A stretch of DNA of 6,811 bases. Origin: Candidatus Competibacteraceae bacterium. Its GTDB lineage: Bacteria > Pseudomonadota > Gammaproteobacteria > Competibacterales > Competibacteraceae. The position numbers and the translations under genes are program-made. The notes under the pieces are model-generated. The model had not been told where the DNA came from and made no database searches. It saw nothing but the letters and a program-made list of their open reading frames with translations. Position 1 is the stretch's first letter; each line of letters begins with the position of its first letter. Positions 1 to 6,060 of this stretch are shown in pieces. Location of the stretch: positions 2,274 through 9,084 of the forward strand of contig JAGRHI010000268.1 of assembly GCA_020445045.1 (NCBI GenBank), in the 5' to 3' direction.

Positions 1-159
1 CCGTTCTACCGGCTGGAAAGCTCGCGCAGTCGCGACACCGGCGGCGCCGGTCTGGGCCTGAGCATCGCCCGCAACATCGCCCGCGCCCACGGCGGCGACT
101 TGACGCTGCGCAATCATCCGCAAGGCGGGCTGGAAGCGGTGCTGGAACTCCCGCGTTGA
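1..159 (+). CDS. Sensor histidine kinase, C-terminal end (partial)
   Basis: Only the last 52 codons are in the window, in frame from base 1 to TGA at 157-159. The translation is the end of a HATPase_c ATP-binding domain: an F-box-like PFYRLE at fragment residues 1-6, an Arg/Ser linker, then the G2 box GGAGLGLSIA at residues 14-23 and a final beta-strand region ending in LELPR. The protein ends a few residues after the ATPase fold, so there is no fused receiver domain. This pattern is typical of HAMP-type kinases of the EnvZ/RstB/QseC kind, which autophosphorylate on a histidine and pass the phosphate to an OmpR-type regulator. The sensor part and partner lie outside the window, so no symbol is given. 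Its last 39 coding bases lie within a perfect 40-bp repeat that recurs at 6317-6356. A rho-independent terminator follows 13 bases after the stop. Confidence 0.9.
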   Translation, partial: PFYRLESSRSRDTGGAGLGLSIARNIARAHGGDLTLRNHPQGGLEAVLELPR

Positions 160-160
160 T
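121..160 (+). repeat. Left copy of a perfect 40-bp direct repeat
   Basis: Bases 121-160 are identical to 6317-6356 and in the same orientation; identity stops sharply at both ends (120 g against 6316 c, 161 c against 6357 g). The left copy is the in-frame 3' end of the kinase gene, from codon CAA through the TGA stop plus one base. The two copies bracket 6156 bp. A matched direct repeat at the 3' end of a gene resembles attachment-site or insertion-site duplication. It is too long for a usual transposase target-site duplication and there is no recombinase gene inside. Confidence 0.9.
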
Positions 161-172
161 CCAGCGCAAACG

Positions 173-201
173 AAAACCCCCGCTTGCGAGCCGGGGGTTT
201 T
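173..201. terminator. Bidirectional rho-independent terminator
   Basis: A perfect 10-bp stem (AAAACCCCCG, 173-182, pairing with CGGGGGTTTT, 192-201) encloses a 9-base loop. The A-tract on one side and T-tract on the other let it work in both directions. It sits between the convergent kinase gene (stop 159) and the secreted repeat protein gene (stop 216), so it probably ends both transcripts. Confidence 0.88.
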
Positions 202-215
202 CCGCTGTCGATGAT

Positions 216-965
216 TCAGAATCTATTGCCCCATCCTACTATCGCATCCCGATCGCGCGACTGGACCTGATCCCGGTCTGGGTCATGAATCCGGTCGGGG
301 TCGCGGTCTTGATCGCGCAGCCGGGTTTGATCGTGAATCCGGTCGGGGTCACGGTCGCGGTCTTGATCGCGCAGCCGGGTTTGATCATGAATCCGGTCGG
401 GGTCACGGTCGCGGTCTTGATCGCGCAGCCGGGTTTGATCATGAATCCGGTCGGGGTCACGGTCGCGGTCTTGATCGCGCAGCCGGGTTTGATCGTGAAT
501 CCGGTCGGGGTCGTGCAAGCGATCCTGTTCCTGGATCTGGAGTCTATCCTGTTCTTGAATGCGAGCCTGTTCTCTCGCCTGCTCGGTAAGTCCTTGCGGT
601 CCTGGACCCGTGATACCAAAACCGCTCGAACCCGTCGGACCTGAACCCGCGCCATTGCCCGAACCGCCACCACTGACGCCACCACCACTGGCACCGCCAC
701 CACCACTGGCACCGCCACCACCGCTGGCACCGCCACCACCACTGGCACCGCCACCACCGCTGGCACCGCCACCACCCGCGCCACCGCCACCCGCACCGCC
801 ACCACCCGCGCCACCGCCGCCAGCGCCACCGCCGCCACTGGCTCCGCCACCGAAGCCGCCGGCCTGTACTTCATTAACTGCTGTTTCCACTACGCCAATG
901 CCAAGAATAATAGTGAACAGGGTGATTGCAGTGATTTTGATAAATCTCGAAATCCTGTTATTCAT
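216..965 (-). CDS. Secreted Gly-rich / Asp-Arg hexapeptide-repeat protein, unknown function
   Basis: The product is 249 aa from the ATG at 965, which has an AGGAGA Shine-Dalgarno 6 bases upstream; an in-frame TTG at 983 lies before that site and is unlikely. Residues 1-35 look like a Sec signal peptide: basic N-terminus (MNNRISRFIK), a hydrophobic core, and a probable cleavage after VQA. Residues 36 to about 105 are almost pure Gly with Ala/Ser in GGGGA and SGGGGA units. Residues from about 126 to 240 are highly charged and built on a six-residue period, [DE]-[QP]-[DAT]-R-[IL]-[HRQ]. Near-identical 18-residue blocks (three hexads) result from 54-bp DNA repeats. The tail is hydrophobic and unrepeated (AIVGWGNRF). 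There are no cysteines, catalytic motifs or further membrane segments. The composition suggests a disordered or fibrous exported polyampholyte, perhaps in matrix or surface material; this is inference. It is divergent from the hybrid kinase gene and convergent with the left kinase gene. I do not recognise the family. Confidence 0.82.
   Translation of the reverse strand: MNNRISRFIKITAITLFTIILGIGVVETAVNEVQAGGFGGGASGGGGAGGGGAGGGGAGGGGAGGGGASGGGGASGGGGASGGGGASGGGGASGGGVSGGGSGNGAGSGPTGSSGFGITGPGPQGLTEQAREQARIQEQDRLQIQEQDRLHDPDRIHDQTRLRDQDRDRDPDRIHDQTRLRDQDRDRDPDRIHDQTRLRDQDRDRDPDRIHDQTRLRDQDRDPDRIHDPDRDQVQSRDRDAIVGWGNRF
280..545 (-). repeat. 54-bp tandem repeats inside the secreted repeat gene
   Basis: Three near-identical 54-bp units lie at 328-381, 382-435 and 436-489. 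A shortened unit (about 48 bp) lies to the left at about 280-327, and a degenerate partial one starts at 490. Units differ mainly by a G/A change (tgatcgtg against tgatcatg). Each encodes 18 residues, itself three hexads, so gain or loss of a unit keeps the reading frame. Confidence 0.88.
655..860 (-). repeat. 15/18-bp Gly-Ala/Ser codon repeats (low complexity)
   Basis: On the + strand this stretch is a run of ccaccgcca-type triplets with ctggca or cccgcg inserts. On the coding strand it is about five GGGGA (15 bp) units followed by about five SGGGGA (18 bp) units. All units are multiples of three, so slippage would change length without shifting frame. The antisense Pro-rich reading is a by-product. 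Confidence 0.8.
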
Positions 966-1164
966 GATGGGTCTCCTGACCAAAACTGATATGAAAAATA
1001 TCCCAAAATCAGGTAAAAATGTCTATAGGGTATTTTCCTTACTGTATACTGTCCGTCTGAAATCGATTGATTATGGCGGTTATCGTATTACACAACAATT
1101 TGCATATAAATCGCCTGAAATGCCGTAAACCAACCTCCAATCTGATAATTCTATCCAGCCAAAA
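966..1164. promoter_or_regulatory. Divergent promoter region between the repeat-protein and hybrid-kinase genes
   Basis: This AT-rich gap separates divergent genes starting at 965 (-) and 1165 (+), so promoters for both should lie here. The best minus-strand candidate is TTGTTG (1093-1098) with a 17-base spacer and CATAAT (1070-1075), giving a leader of about 100 bases; the -35 match is poor. For the kinase gene I see TATAAA-like sequence around 1105 but no good -35. An imperfect inverted pair, AAAAATATCCC (994-1004) and GGGTATTTT (1028-1036), resembles a pair upstream of the 5823 gene. The promoter assignments are weak. Confidence 0.4.
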
Positions 1165-3396
1165 ATGAACACCTCGGTTCACCATCAAATATCGGTGGAC
1201 AGCAAGCCTTCCTGGGGATGGCTGGCGTCCGCGATTTTATTCACGATGTTGATGTTCTTCTTATTGAGCTGGCATGTCCACTACTCATATTTTATTATCG
1301 AAAATTTGCAACATATTTATATTGACGAAGATTACCATTGGCATAATGTTGTTGATCTTTCCAGACAAATTACCGCCGCCGCTCGCGCTGCCGCGACAGA
1401 CTTAAATCCAGGCACCAGCCACTTGGAGGAATATCGAAAAAAAGCACTTGAACTCGATGCCCTTTTACCCACGGAAAATGTCCTACAGTCTGGCAATGGA
1501 GGCAATGACTCACTGATTCGAGCAAGATCAGCTCACAACAGGCTAAGAACCATGGAGCAGTCCGCCCTGGATCAGATTCAGTCTGGACAACGGGAGATTG
1601 GGTTAAAACGCCTGTTTAACGAAGATTATAACATTCAGGAACAATTGTTTCTGAAGGCCATGAATAGTTTTGTCGATCAATCCAGGCATCGCTTGATCGA
1701 TCGTTTGCAACATGAGAAAAGCAAGGAACTATTATCGCTTTGGGCGGCGTTTTTTGTTTTTCTGGTTTCTCTTTCTTTCTGGATCATGCTCATTCGTCGT
1801 TTACAGAAGTGGGGCGGTATTCTGTCCCAGGAGATTCGCGAACATCATAAAGCTGAAAAAACAGCTAATACGCTGGAAAGAAAATATCAAGATCTGTTCG
1901 AATATGCCAATGATCCGATTCTTATCCTTGATCCAATGACTTATCGCCTGCTTGATGTTAACCGGAAAGCCGTCGATCTCTTGGGATATGAGCGTGATGA
2001 ATTGCTGGGATTGAGCTTGAATGATTTAATTCTTGGCGATGATCAAAATTCAGTTGAACAGCTATTAAAAACACTTTGCCCCAGCAATAGTACCGTTTCC
2101 GAATGCACCTATCGCCATAAGGATGGTCGTCCTTTCCCAGTCGAAATCAGTGGAAGATTGATCGACGCCGGAGACAAGGAGGTCTACCAATGTTTTGCCC
2201 GCGATATTACCGAACGCAGGCGCTTTCAGGAAGAAAGACTGCATTCGCAGAAAATCGAGGCTATCGGTCAGGTGGCCGATGGCATCGCCCATGATTTCAG
2301 GAATGCCTTAACCGCGATTTCCGGCTATAACGCGCTGGGTCAAAACCTTTTGCCCAAACGCCATCCGGCTTTGGAATCCCTCAAGCGGATCGACCAGGTC
2401 ATCAACCAGGCCAATGGCTTGATCAGGGGAATGTTGACGTTCAGTCGCAGGCAGGAGACGGAACGTCAATCCGTGGAACTACGTCAACTGGTTGAGAATT
2501 CGGCTGATTTGTTTCGACGGATATTGCCGGCCGCCATCACGTTGGAAATCGATGTGGCTTCCGTTCAAAATTTCCAGGTGAGCGCTGACATCACTCAGTT
2601 GCAACAGGTGTTGTTGAACCTGATGATCAATGCCCGGGACGCCATGCCCGATGGTGGCACCCTGCGCATCTCGCTCTCTCCGGCATCGGCGGATCGAGGC
2701 GATGGGTCGGATACGGCCGGTTGGGTCCGCATCGAGGTCAGCGATACCGGGATTGGGATGCCGCCCGAGGTTCAGGCCCGTATCTTCGAGCCGTTTTTCA
2801 CCACCAAGCCAGATGAGTACGGTACTGGCCTGGGGTTGGCCATGGTCCACAATATCGTGAGCCAACATGGCGGGCGGGTGGAGGTCCGGTCGGCGGTTGG
2901 CCAGGGTTCGGCCTTCACGGTCTTGTTGCCCCCCGCGACCCCGGATTCCACCCAAGATGAGATCATATCCTCGCGGAACTGGAAAAGCGGCGCTGGCGAA
3001 ATGATTTTACTGGCGGAGGATCATCGCTACGTTCGGGAAATCATGGCGGCGACCTTGCGTCATGTGGGCTATGAAGTGGTTCAAGCGGAAGACGGGTTGG
3101 CGCTGCTGGACCGCTATCGGGCGCATCGCGACCGTCTTCGCTTGCTGATCGCGGATCTGGATTTGCCGGGTTGCAGCGGGCTCGATGCCCTGCGGCAACT
3201 ACGGGCGCGGGGCGCGCGCCTGCCGGCCATTTTGATTACGGGCACCGATTCGCGGGATTTGTCCGACCAGCTCGATATGGAGACCCTGTTGTTGCGTAAG
3301 CCGTTCCAGATGGCCACGCTGGCGCGATTGGTTTACAGTCTGCTTCATCAAGAGGCTCGTGTCGATGATCGGACCCATCTCGATCGTCCTGGTTGA
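1165..3396 (+). CDS. Membrane-bound PAS hybrid histidine kinase with C-terminal receiver domain
   Basis: The protein is 743 aa. Domains in order: a membrane helix at about 18-40; an extracytoplasmic, mostly helical sensor region (about 42-188) resembling the four-helix-bundle type; a second membrane helix at about 190-210; a PAS domain at about 242-350 ending in the usual DITERRR; a DHp helix with phosphoacceptor His376 in GIAHDFRN; and a HATPase_c domain with N-box Asn489 (NARDAM), DTGIGM (527-532), FEPFFTTK (541-548) and GTGLGLAM (553-560). A receiver domain from about 612 to 727 has acidic Glu618/Asp619, likely phospho-Asp664, Thr692 and Lys712. The H-box is of the NtrB-like HDFxN kind with Arg in place of the common second-last Asn. 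No HPt domain is present. The ATG at 1165 is the first in-frame start after a stop at 1126-1128 and lacks a clear Shine-Dalgarno. The gene overlaps the downstream regulator gene, so the two are co-transcribed. The first half is AT-rich and the second GC-rich. The ligand is unknown. Confidence 0.95.
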   Translation: MNTSVHHQISVDSKPSWGWLASAILFTMLMFFLLSWHVHYSYFIIENLQHIYIDEDYHWHNVVDLSRQITAAARAAATDLNPGTSHLEEYRKKALELDALLPTENVLQSGNGGNDSLIRARSAHNRLRTMEQSALDQIQSGQREIGLKRLFNEDYNIQEQLFLKAMNSFVDQSRHRLIDRLQHEKSKELLSLWAAFFVFLVSLSFWIMLIRRLQKWGGILSQEIREHHKAEKTANTLERKYQDLFEYANDPILILDPMTYRLLDVNRKAVDLLGYERDELLGLSLNDLILGDDQNSVEQLLKTLCPSNSTVSECTYRHKDGRPFPVEISGRLIDAGDKEVYQCFARDITERRRFQEERLHSQKIEAIGQVADGIAHDFRNALTAISGYNALGQNLLPKRHPALESLKRIDQVINQANGLIRGMLTFSRRQETERQSVELRQLVENSADLFRRILPAAITLEIDVASVQNFQVSADITQLQQVLLNLMINARDAMPDGGTLRISLSPASADRGDGSDTAGWVRIEVSDTGIGMPPEVQARIFEPFFTTKPDEYGTGLGLAMVHNIVSQHGGRVEVRSAVGQGSAFTVLLPPATPDSTQDEIISSRNWKSGAGEMILLAEDHRYVREIMAATLRHVGYEVVQAEDGLALLDRYRAHRDRLRLLIADLDLPGCSGLDALRQLRARGARLPAILITGTDSRDLSDQLDMETLLLRKPFQMATLARLVYSLLHQEARVDDRTHLDRPG

Positions 3397-4021
3397 CGAT
3401 CATGCGCTGGTGCGCGACATGCTGCGGCAGCGGCTGGCTCAGGAAACCGACATGGTGGTCCTGGGCTGCGAGAGCAATGCCCAGGACGCGGTGCGGTGCT
3501 GCGTCGCTACCCGCCCGGATGTGGTGTTGCTGGATATCGACATGCCGGGACTGTCGGCGTTCGAAGGCGCGCGGTCGATCAAGCGCCAATGTCCTGGGAC
3601 ACGCCTGGTTTTTCTCAGTGCGTTCTTTCACGATCGCTATATCGATCAGGCCCTGGCCTTGGAAGCGACGGGCTATCTCACCAAAAACGAACCGCCGGAG
3701 GTGGTGGTGCAAGCCATTCGCCAGGTGATGACCGGGACTGTCTATTTTTCCGATGAAGTCCTGACCCGGATCGTGGTCAGCGAGGATGGCGCCCGGCTGG
3801 CGCATGCCCCGGAGAGCCGAACCCGGTTGTTGACCGAGCGGGAGTTGGAGATGCTGGCCTATATCGCCCGTGGCCTTTCCAAGAAGGAGATCGCCCGGAC
3901 GGTGGGCATCAGCGTGAAAACGGTGGAACAGCATTGCGCGCATCTGATGGAGAAGCTGGCCATTCACGACCGGGTGGAACTGGCGCGTCTGGCGATTCGG
4001 GAGGGGTTGGTGGAGCCTTGA
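3365..4021 (+). CDS. NarL/FixJ-type response regulator (REC + LuxR HTH)
   Basis: The regulator is 218 aa from ATG 3365, or 220 aa from GTG 3359. AAGAGG at 3350-3355 is 9 bases before the ATG and only 3 before the GTG, so ATG is preferred. Counting from the GTG, a receiver domain (about 7-122) has acidic Asp13/Asp14, phosphoacceptor Asp59 in VVLLDIDMPG, Ser87 and Lys109. A LuxR-type HTH at about 156-215 begins LTERELEML and has recognition helix VGISVKTVEQHCAHLMEKL. Length and layout match the NarL family: phosphorylation promotes dimerisation and binding to short inverted repeats. The gene overlaps the kinase gene by 32 bases, which implies translational coupling and makes the hybrid kinase its likely phosphodonor, directly or through an HPt protein encoded elsewhere. 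Its targets are not shown; the flanking secreted-protein genes and the palindrome at 6111-6132 are plausible by position. Confidence 0.95.
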   Translation: MIGPISIVLVDDHALVRDMLRQRLAQETDMVVLGCESNAQDAVRCCVATRPDVVLLDIDMPGLSAFEGARSIKRQCPGTRLVFLSAFFHDRYIDQALALEATGYLTKNEPPEVVVQAIRQVMTGTVYFSDEVLTRIVVSEDGARLAHAPESRTRLLTERELEMLAYIARGLSKKEIARTVGISVKTVEQHCAHLMEKLAIHDRVELARLAIREGLVEP

Positions 4022-4044
4022 CCTTCCAGGGAATCGCCTCAACG

Positions 4045-4077
4045 AAAACGGCGACTTCCAACGGAAGTCGCCGTTTT
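4045..4077. terminator. Strong bidirectional rho-independent terminator
   Basis: A perfect 15-bp stem (4045-4059 with 4063-4077) begins AAAACGGCGAC and ends in TTTT, closing a 3-base AAC loop. It lies between the regulator stop (4021, +) and the stop of the small secreted protein gene (4122, -), and should end both convergent transcripts. Confidence 0.92.
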
Positions 4078-4121
4078 CCAATCCTGATCAGCAGGACCGC
4101 GCCAATCGGCCAGTGAACCGA

Positions 4122-4463
4122 TCAGCCACCACAGCCGCCTCCCTCTTCGCCACCGTTGCAACCTCCTCCGTGCGGACCACATTTGATGATGGCGATTTCT
4201 CCCTTGTTATTCCGCAAGGTGTAGACGATACCGGGCGGTCCCTGCACCCCTGTGGTGGAGAGCAAATCGTATTTGCCGGAATTGCTCATCAGGAGGGTTT
4301 TCAGATAGGCGGCGCAATTTTCTTCCACCGGTGGCATAAACGAATTGGCCGAGAAACTGTAGGCCTGGACCGTGAATTCATTGGCATGGGGTTCCTCGGC
4401 AAGGCTCATCGTGGGAACGGTTAGGAACATTCCCGCAAGCAGTATCGAAGTCGTTTTGCTCAT
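4122..4463 (-). CDS. Small secreted protein with Gly/Cys-rich C-terminus, unknown function
   Basis: The product is 113 aa. Residues 1-22 form a clear signal peptide (MSKTTSILLAGMFLTVPTMSLA), with likely cleavage after SLA before EE. The mature part of about 91 aa has a central region (about 28-94) that looks folded, with Cys50 and a short basic/polar stretch (YTLRNNKGEIAIIK). It ends in a tail of almost only Gly and Cys from residue 95: CGPHGGGCNGG, two Glu, then GGGCGG. Four cysteines (50, 95, 102, 111) could form disulfides or bind metal, helped by His98. AGAGAGG lies about 9 bases before the ATG. The gene is downstream of, and co-oriented with, the 5823 gene with a 91-base gap containing a hairpin, so the two probably form an operon that ends at the 4045-4077 terminator. 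I do not recognise the family. A signal peptide rather than a double-Gly leader argues against a bacteriocin precursor, though a modified-peptide role cannot be excluded. Confidence 0.85.
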   Translation of the reverse strand: MSKTTSILLAGMFLTVPTMSLAEEPHANEFTVQAYSFSANSFMPPVEENCAAYLKTLLMSNSGKYDLLSTTGVQGPPGIVYTLRNNKGEIAIIKCGPHGGGCNGGEEGGGCGG

Positions 4464-4486
4464 CGCGATTTACCTCTCTTGAATCA

Positions 4487-4531
4487 ATCGCCGAAATCCG
4501 TTTTTAGTCCCGATCAACGAATTTCGGCGAT
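4487..4531 (-). promoter_or_regulatory. Intercistronic hairpin between two secreted-protein genes
   Basis: 16-base arms at 4487-4502 and 4516-4531 pair at 15 of 16 positions around a 13-base loop. No U-run follows on the minus strand, so it is not a normal intrinsic terminator. It ends just upstream of the ribosome-binding site of the 4463 gene. It could be an mRNA-stabilising or processing structure setting relative expression of the two genes, a partial attenuator, or a protein-binding dyad. Confidence 0.7.
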
Positions 4532-4554
4532 CAATATTCTAGGCGGTTACTCTG

Positions 4555-5823
4555 TTATTTCTTTGGGCCGTTGCCCTTGTCGTTACCGCCGGCGTTATTA
4601 CCGCCAGCGTTACCGCCGCCGCCACCTCGTTCGAGAATACGGACATCGATGTAGGTGAGGTTGAGATCTTTATCGAGAACCGCAGTTGCGCCGCCGGTAT
4701 CGCTACCATCTTCCTCTTCTTCGGCCGCCAAGGCGATCTCCTCCTCAGTTGGCACCAAGATTTCCGCCATTGCGAGAGAGGTATTGAGATCAACCGTACC
4801 ACACGTATCATCTAAGCTGAACGTAATCCGGTAATCGCCCGCCGCGGTTGGCGGAACGCCTGTCAAATCGTGCAATTGCCGAACGTTCCATGTGTAGCCG
4901 TAGATGATTCGGCCCTTCACATTGATTTCGGCAGAGTAGTAACCGGGTCCATCACCACCCGCATAAACCGCTTTATTGAAGATCGGTTCGTTGATGTACT
5001 CAGTACCTGAATAGCGCTCCGTCCAGCCTTGTTGAGGCACCCAATCGAGTGCGTCGTCAGGCAAAATTTCCCGAGCAACCAGCAATTTCTGGATCGTCAG
5101 CCTCGCGCAGGGCGAATAGACGGTCGCTTGAGTGCCCGGACCTTCTTGAACTTCTCCGTCCAAGGACACGGCCAGTCCATGCACCTCGTTGATACCCCAG
5201 CCAAAGACATGGCGCATTTCATACTCGGTCATCGGTTCGGTAAGGTCCTTGAACAATACAACCTCGGTACGCACCTGCGAGCGGGTATACCAGTCGACCG
5301 ATTCAAGATTATCGCCCCAGTCAATCCAGTCAACGTCAACCGACGTGGTGCTCCCGTTCGCTGAGCCAGCTTGCCAGGTGTTGAGAGGGTCTTTCTGCAG
5401 ATAGGCGCGGACAAGCGGTAGGGGGTTATTTGCCACTGGGACACCGGCTGGTATCGTCAGGGTGCCCACCACTCCATCGTCGCAGAATCCTTTCCCCGGC
5501 TCTTCGTCTGGATCCTCGTCTGGATCCGACGGGCAACTGGCCGGCACGACATCAGGATCGGTCCCGTTGGTGCCCCACTGGTACCAGTATGCACCCTCAG
5601 TTTCAACCTCCCCTGGCGTGCCGCGCAGAACCTTGGTCACACCCTCGGCCCAGATGACCGGGAAAGACAGATTGTTGCCGGTGGTTTCGCCGGTCGGTGG
5701 CCTATTTCCGCCACCGCCACCGCCATTACCGCCACCTGGTCCCGCGGCCAACGCCATTGGCGAGGCCATCAAACCAACCACCAGCGCGGTAGCCAGCATC
5801 TTCATCAAATTCCTTGCGTTCAT
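4555..5823 (-). CDS. Secreted protein with Gly/Asn-rich ends, unknown family
   Basis: The product is 422 aa from ATG 5823, which has GGAGGT 7 bases upstream; an in-frame upstream start at 5853 would place that site inside the gene and is rejected. Residues 1 to about 27 are a signal peptide (LATALVVGLMASPMALA). A Gly/Asn linker follows at 28-40, then a large folded region (about 50-360) rich in Trp, Tyr and beta-type sequence, an acidic stretch (359-374, TEEEIALAAEEEEDG), and a Gly/Asn tail (400-422) ending in Lys-Lys. An acidic insert DPDEDPDEEPG (about 101-110) lies between Cys97 and Cys114. With Cys239 and Cys341 there are four cysteines, enough for two disulfides, in keeping with export. 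There is no PEP-CTERM, LPXTG, lipobox, membrane anchor or enzymatic motif that I can see. It is the first gene of a likely two-gene operon with the 4463 gene, behind a long leader. A surface or extracellular structural or binding protein is the safest guess. The DNA repeats tcgtctggatcc within the acidic insert. Confidence 0.88.
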   Translation of the reverse strand: MNARNLMKMLATALVVGLMASPMALAAGPGGGNGGGGGGNRPPTGETTGNNLSFPVIWAEGVTKVLRGTPGEVETEGAYWYQWGTNGTDPDVVPASCPSDPDEDPDEEPGKGFCDDGVVGTLTIPAGVPVANNPLPLVRAYLQKDPLNTWQAGSANGSTTSVDVDWIDWGDNLESVDWYTRSQVRTEVVLFKDLTEPMTEYEMRHVFGWGINEVHGLAVSLDGEVQEGPGTQATVYSPCARLTIQKLLVAREILPDDALDWVPQQGWTERYSGTEYINEPIFNKAVYAGGDGPGYYSAEINVKGRIIYGYTWNVRQLHDLTGVPPTAAGDYRITFSLDDTCGTVDLNTSLAMAEILVPTEEEIALAAEEEEDGSDTGGATAVLDKDLNLTYIDVRILERGGGGGNAGGNNAGGNDKGNGPKK

Positions 5824-6060
5824 GATACCCACCTCCATCTGCCGCCCGGACAAGGTTCTTTTGAACCCGATCCGGCTGGCGAACCGGGGTTTAACCCGAG
5901 CTCGCCGGTTGCATATGGCTCCCTCTCCTGTGCGTCATCCACTTCCAAGGCGCAAGAGGTTTCACGGAAATAATTCTGGGTTGATCCCCGGCATTACCTC
6001 CTTAAAAACAATACTGTGCCAAAAATACCATTCTGAAAATAAGGTATATTCTCCATAAGA
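5824..6060 (-). promoter_or_regulatory. Structured 5' leader of the secreted-protein operon
   Basis: About 240 bases separate the likely start of transcription from ATG 5823. On the minus strand it holds a full-consensus ribosome-binding sequence TAAGGAGGT (5996-6004) followed by a 10-codon frame (5962-5994, MPGINPELFP). That frame's stop overlaps a GTG opening a 24-codon frame (5891-5965). Nearer the gene are GC-rich inverted repeats: GGCGA/TCGCC (5878-5882 with 5902-5906), CGGG/CCCG within it, the alternative pairing AACCGG/CCGGTT (5882-5887 with 5905-5910), and a clean GGTTC-TTTT-GAACC hairpin (5854-5867). Mutually exclusive stems and mini-ORFs fit a regulated leader, but I could not match it to a known riboswitch class. 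Confidence 0.45.

Noticed and set aside
54..540. CRISPR-like array from the regular 54-bp repeats
   Set aside because: Units are contiguous with no unique spacers and encode an in-frame protein repeat.
156..644. Open frame on the + strand with repeated NPVGVTVAVLIAQPG blocks
   Set aside because: Its repeats are the antisense of the 54-bp units, it crosses the terminator at 173-201, and it starts inside the kinase stop region.
559..1128. Open frame on the + strand with a long proline-rich run (189 codons)
   Set aside because: It is the antisense of the poly-Gly tract, runs through the divergent promoter region, and lacks a ribosome-binding site. The minus-strand gene has a signal peptide, good start site and terminator.
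3236..4081. 281-codon minus-strand frame opposite the regulator gene
   Set aside because: It overlaps a clear REC-HTH gene, its residues are His/Arg/Gln-rich as typical of antisense frames in GC-rich genes, and it runs through the terminator.
5881..5975. Possible c-di-GMP (GEMM-I) riboswitch
   Set aside because: A few strings recall it (GACGCACAGG, and AAACC followed by a GG-closed hairpin), but the order and the conserved receptor segments do not fit. Kept only as a structured leader.
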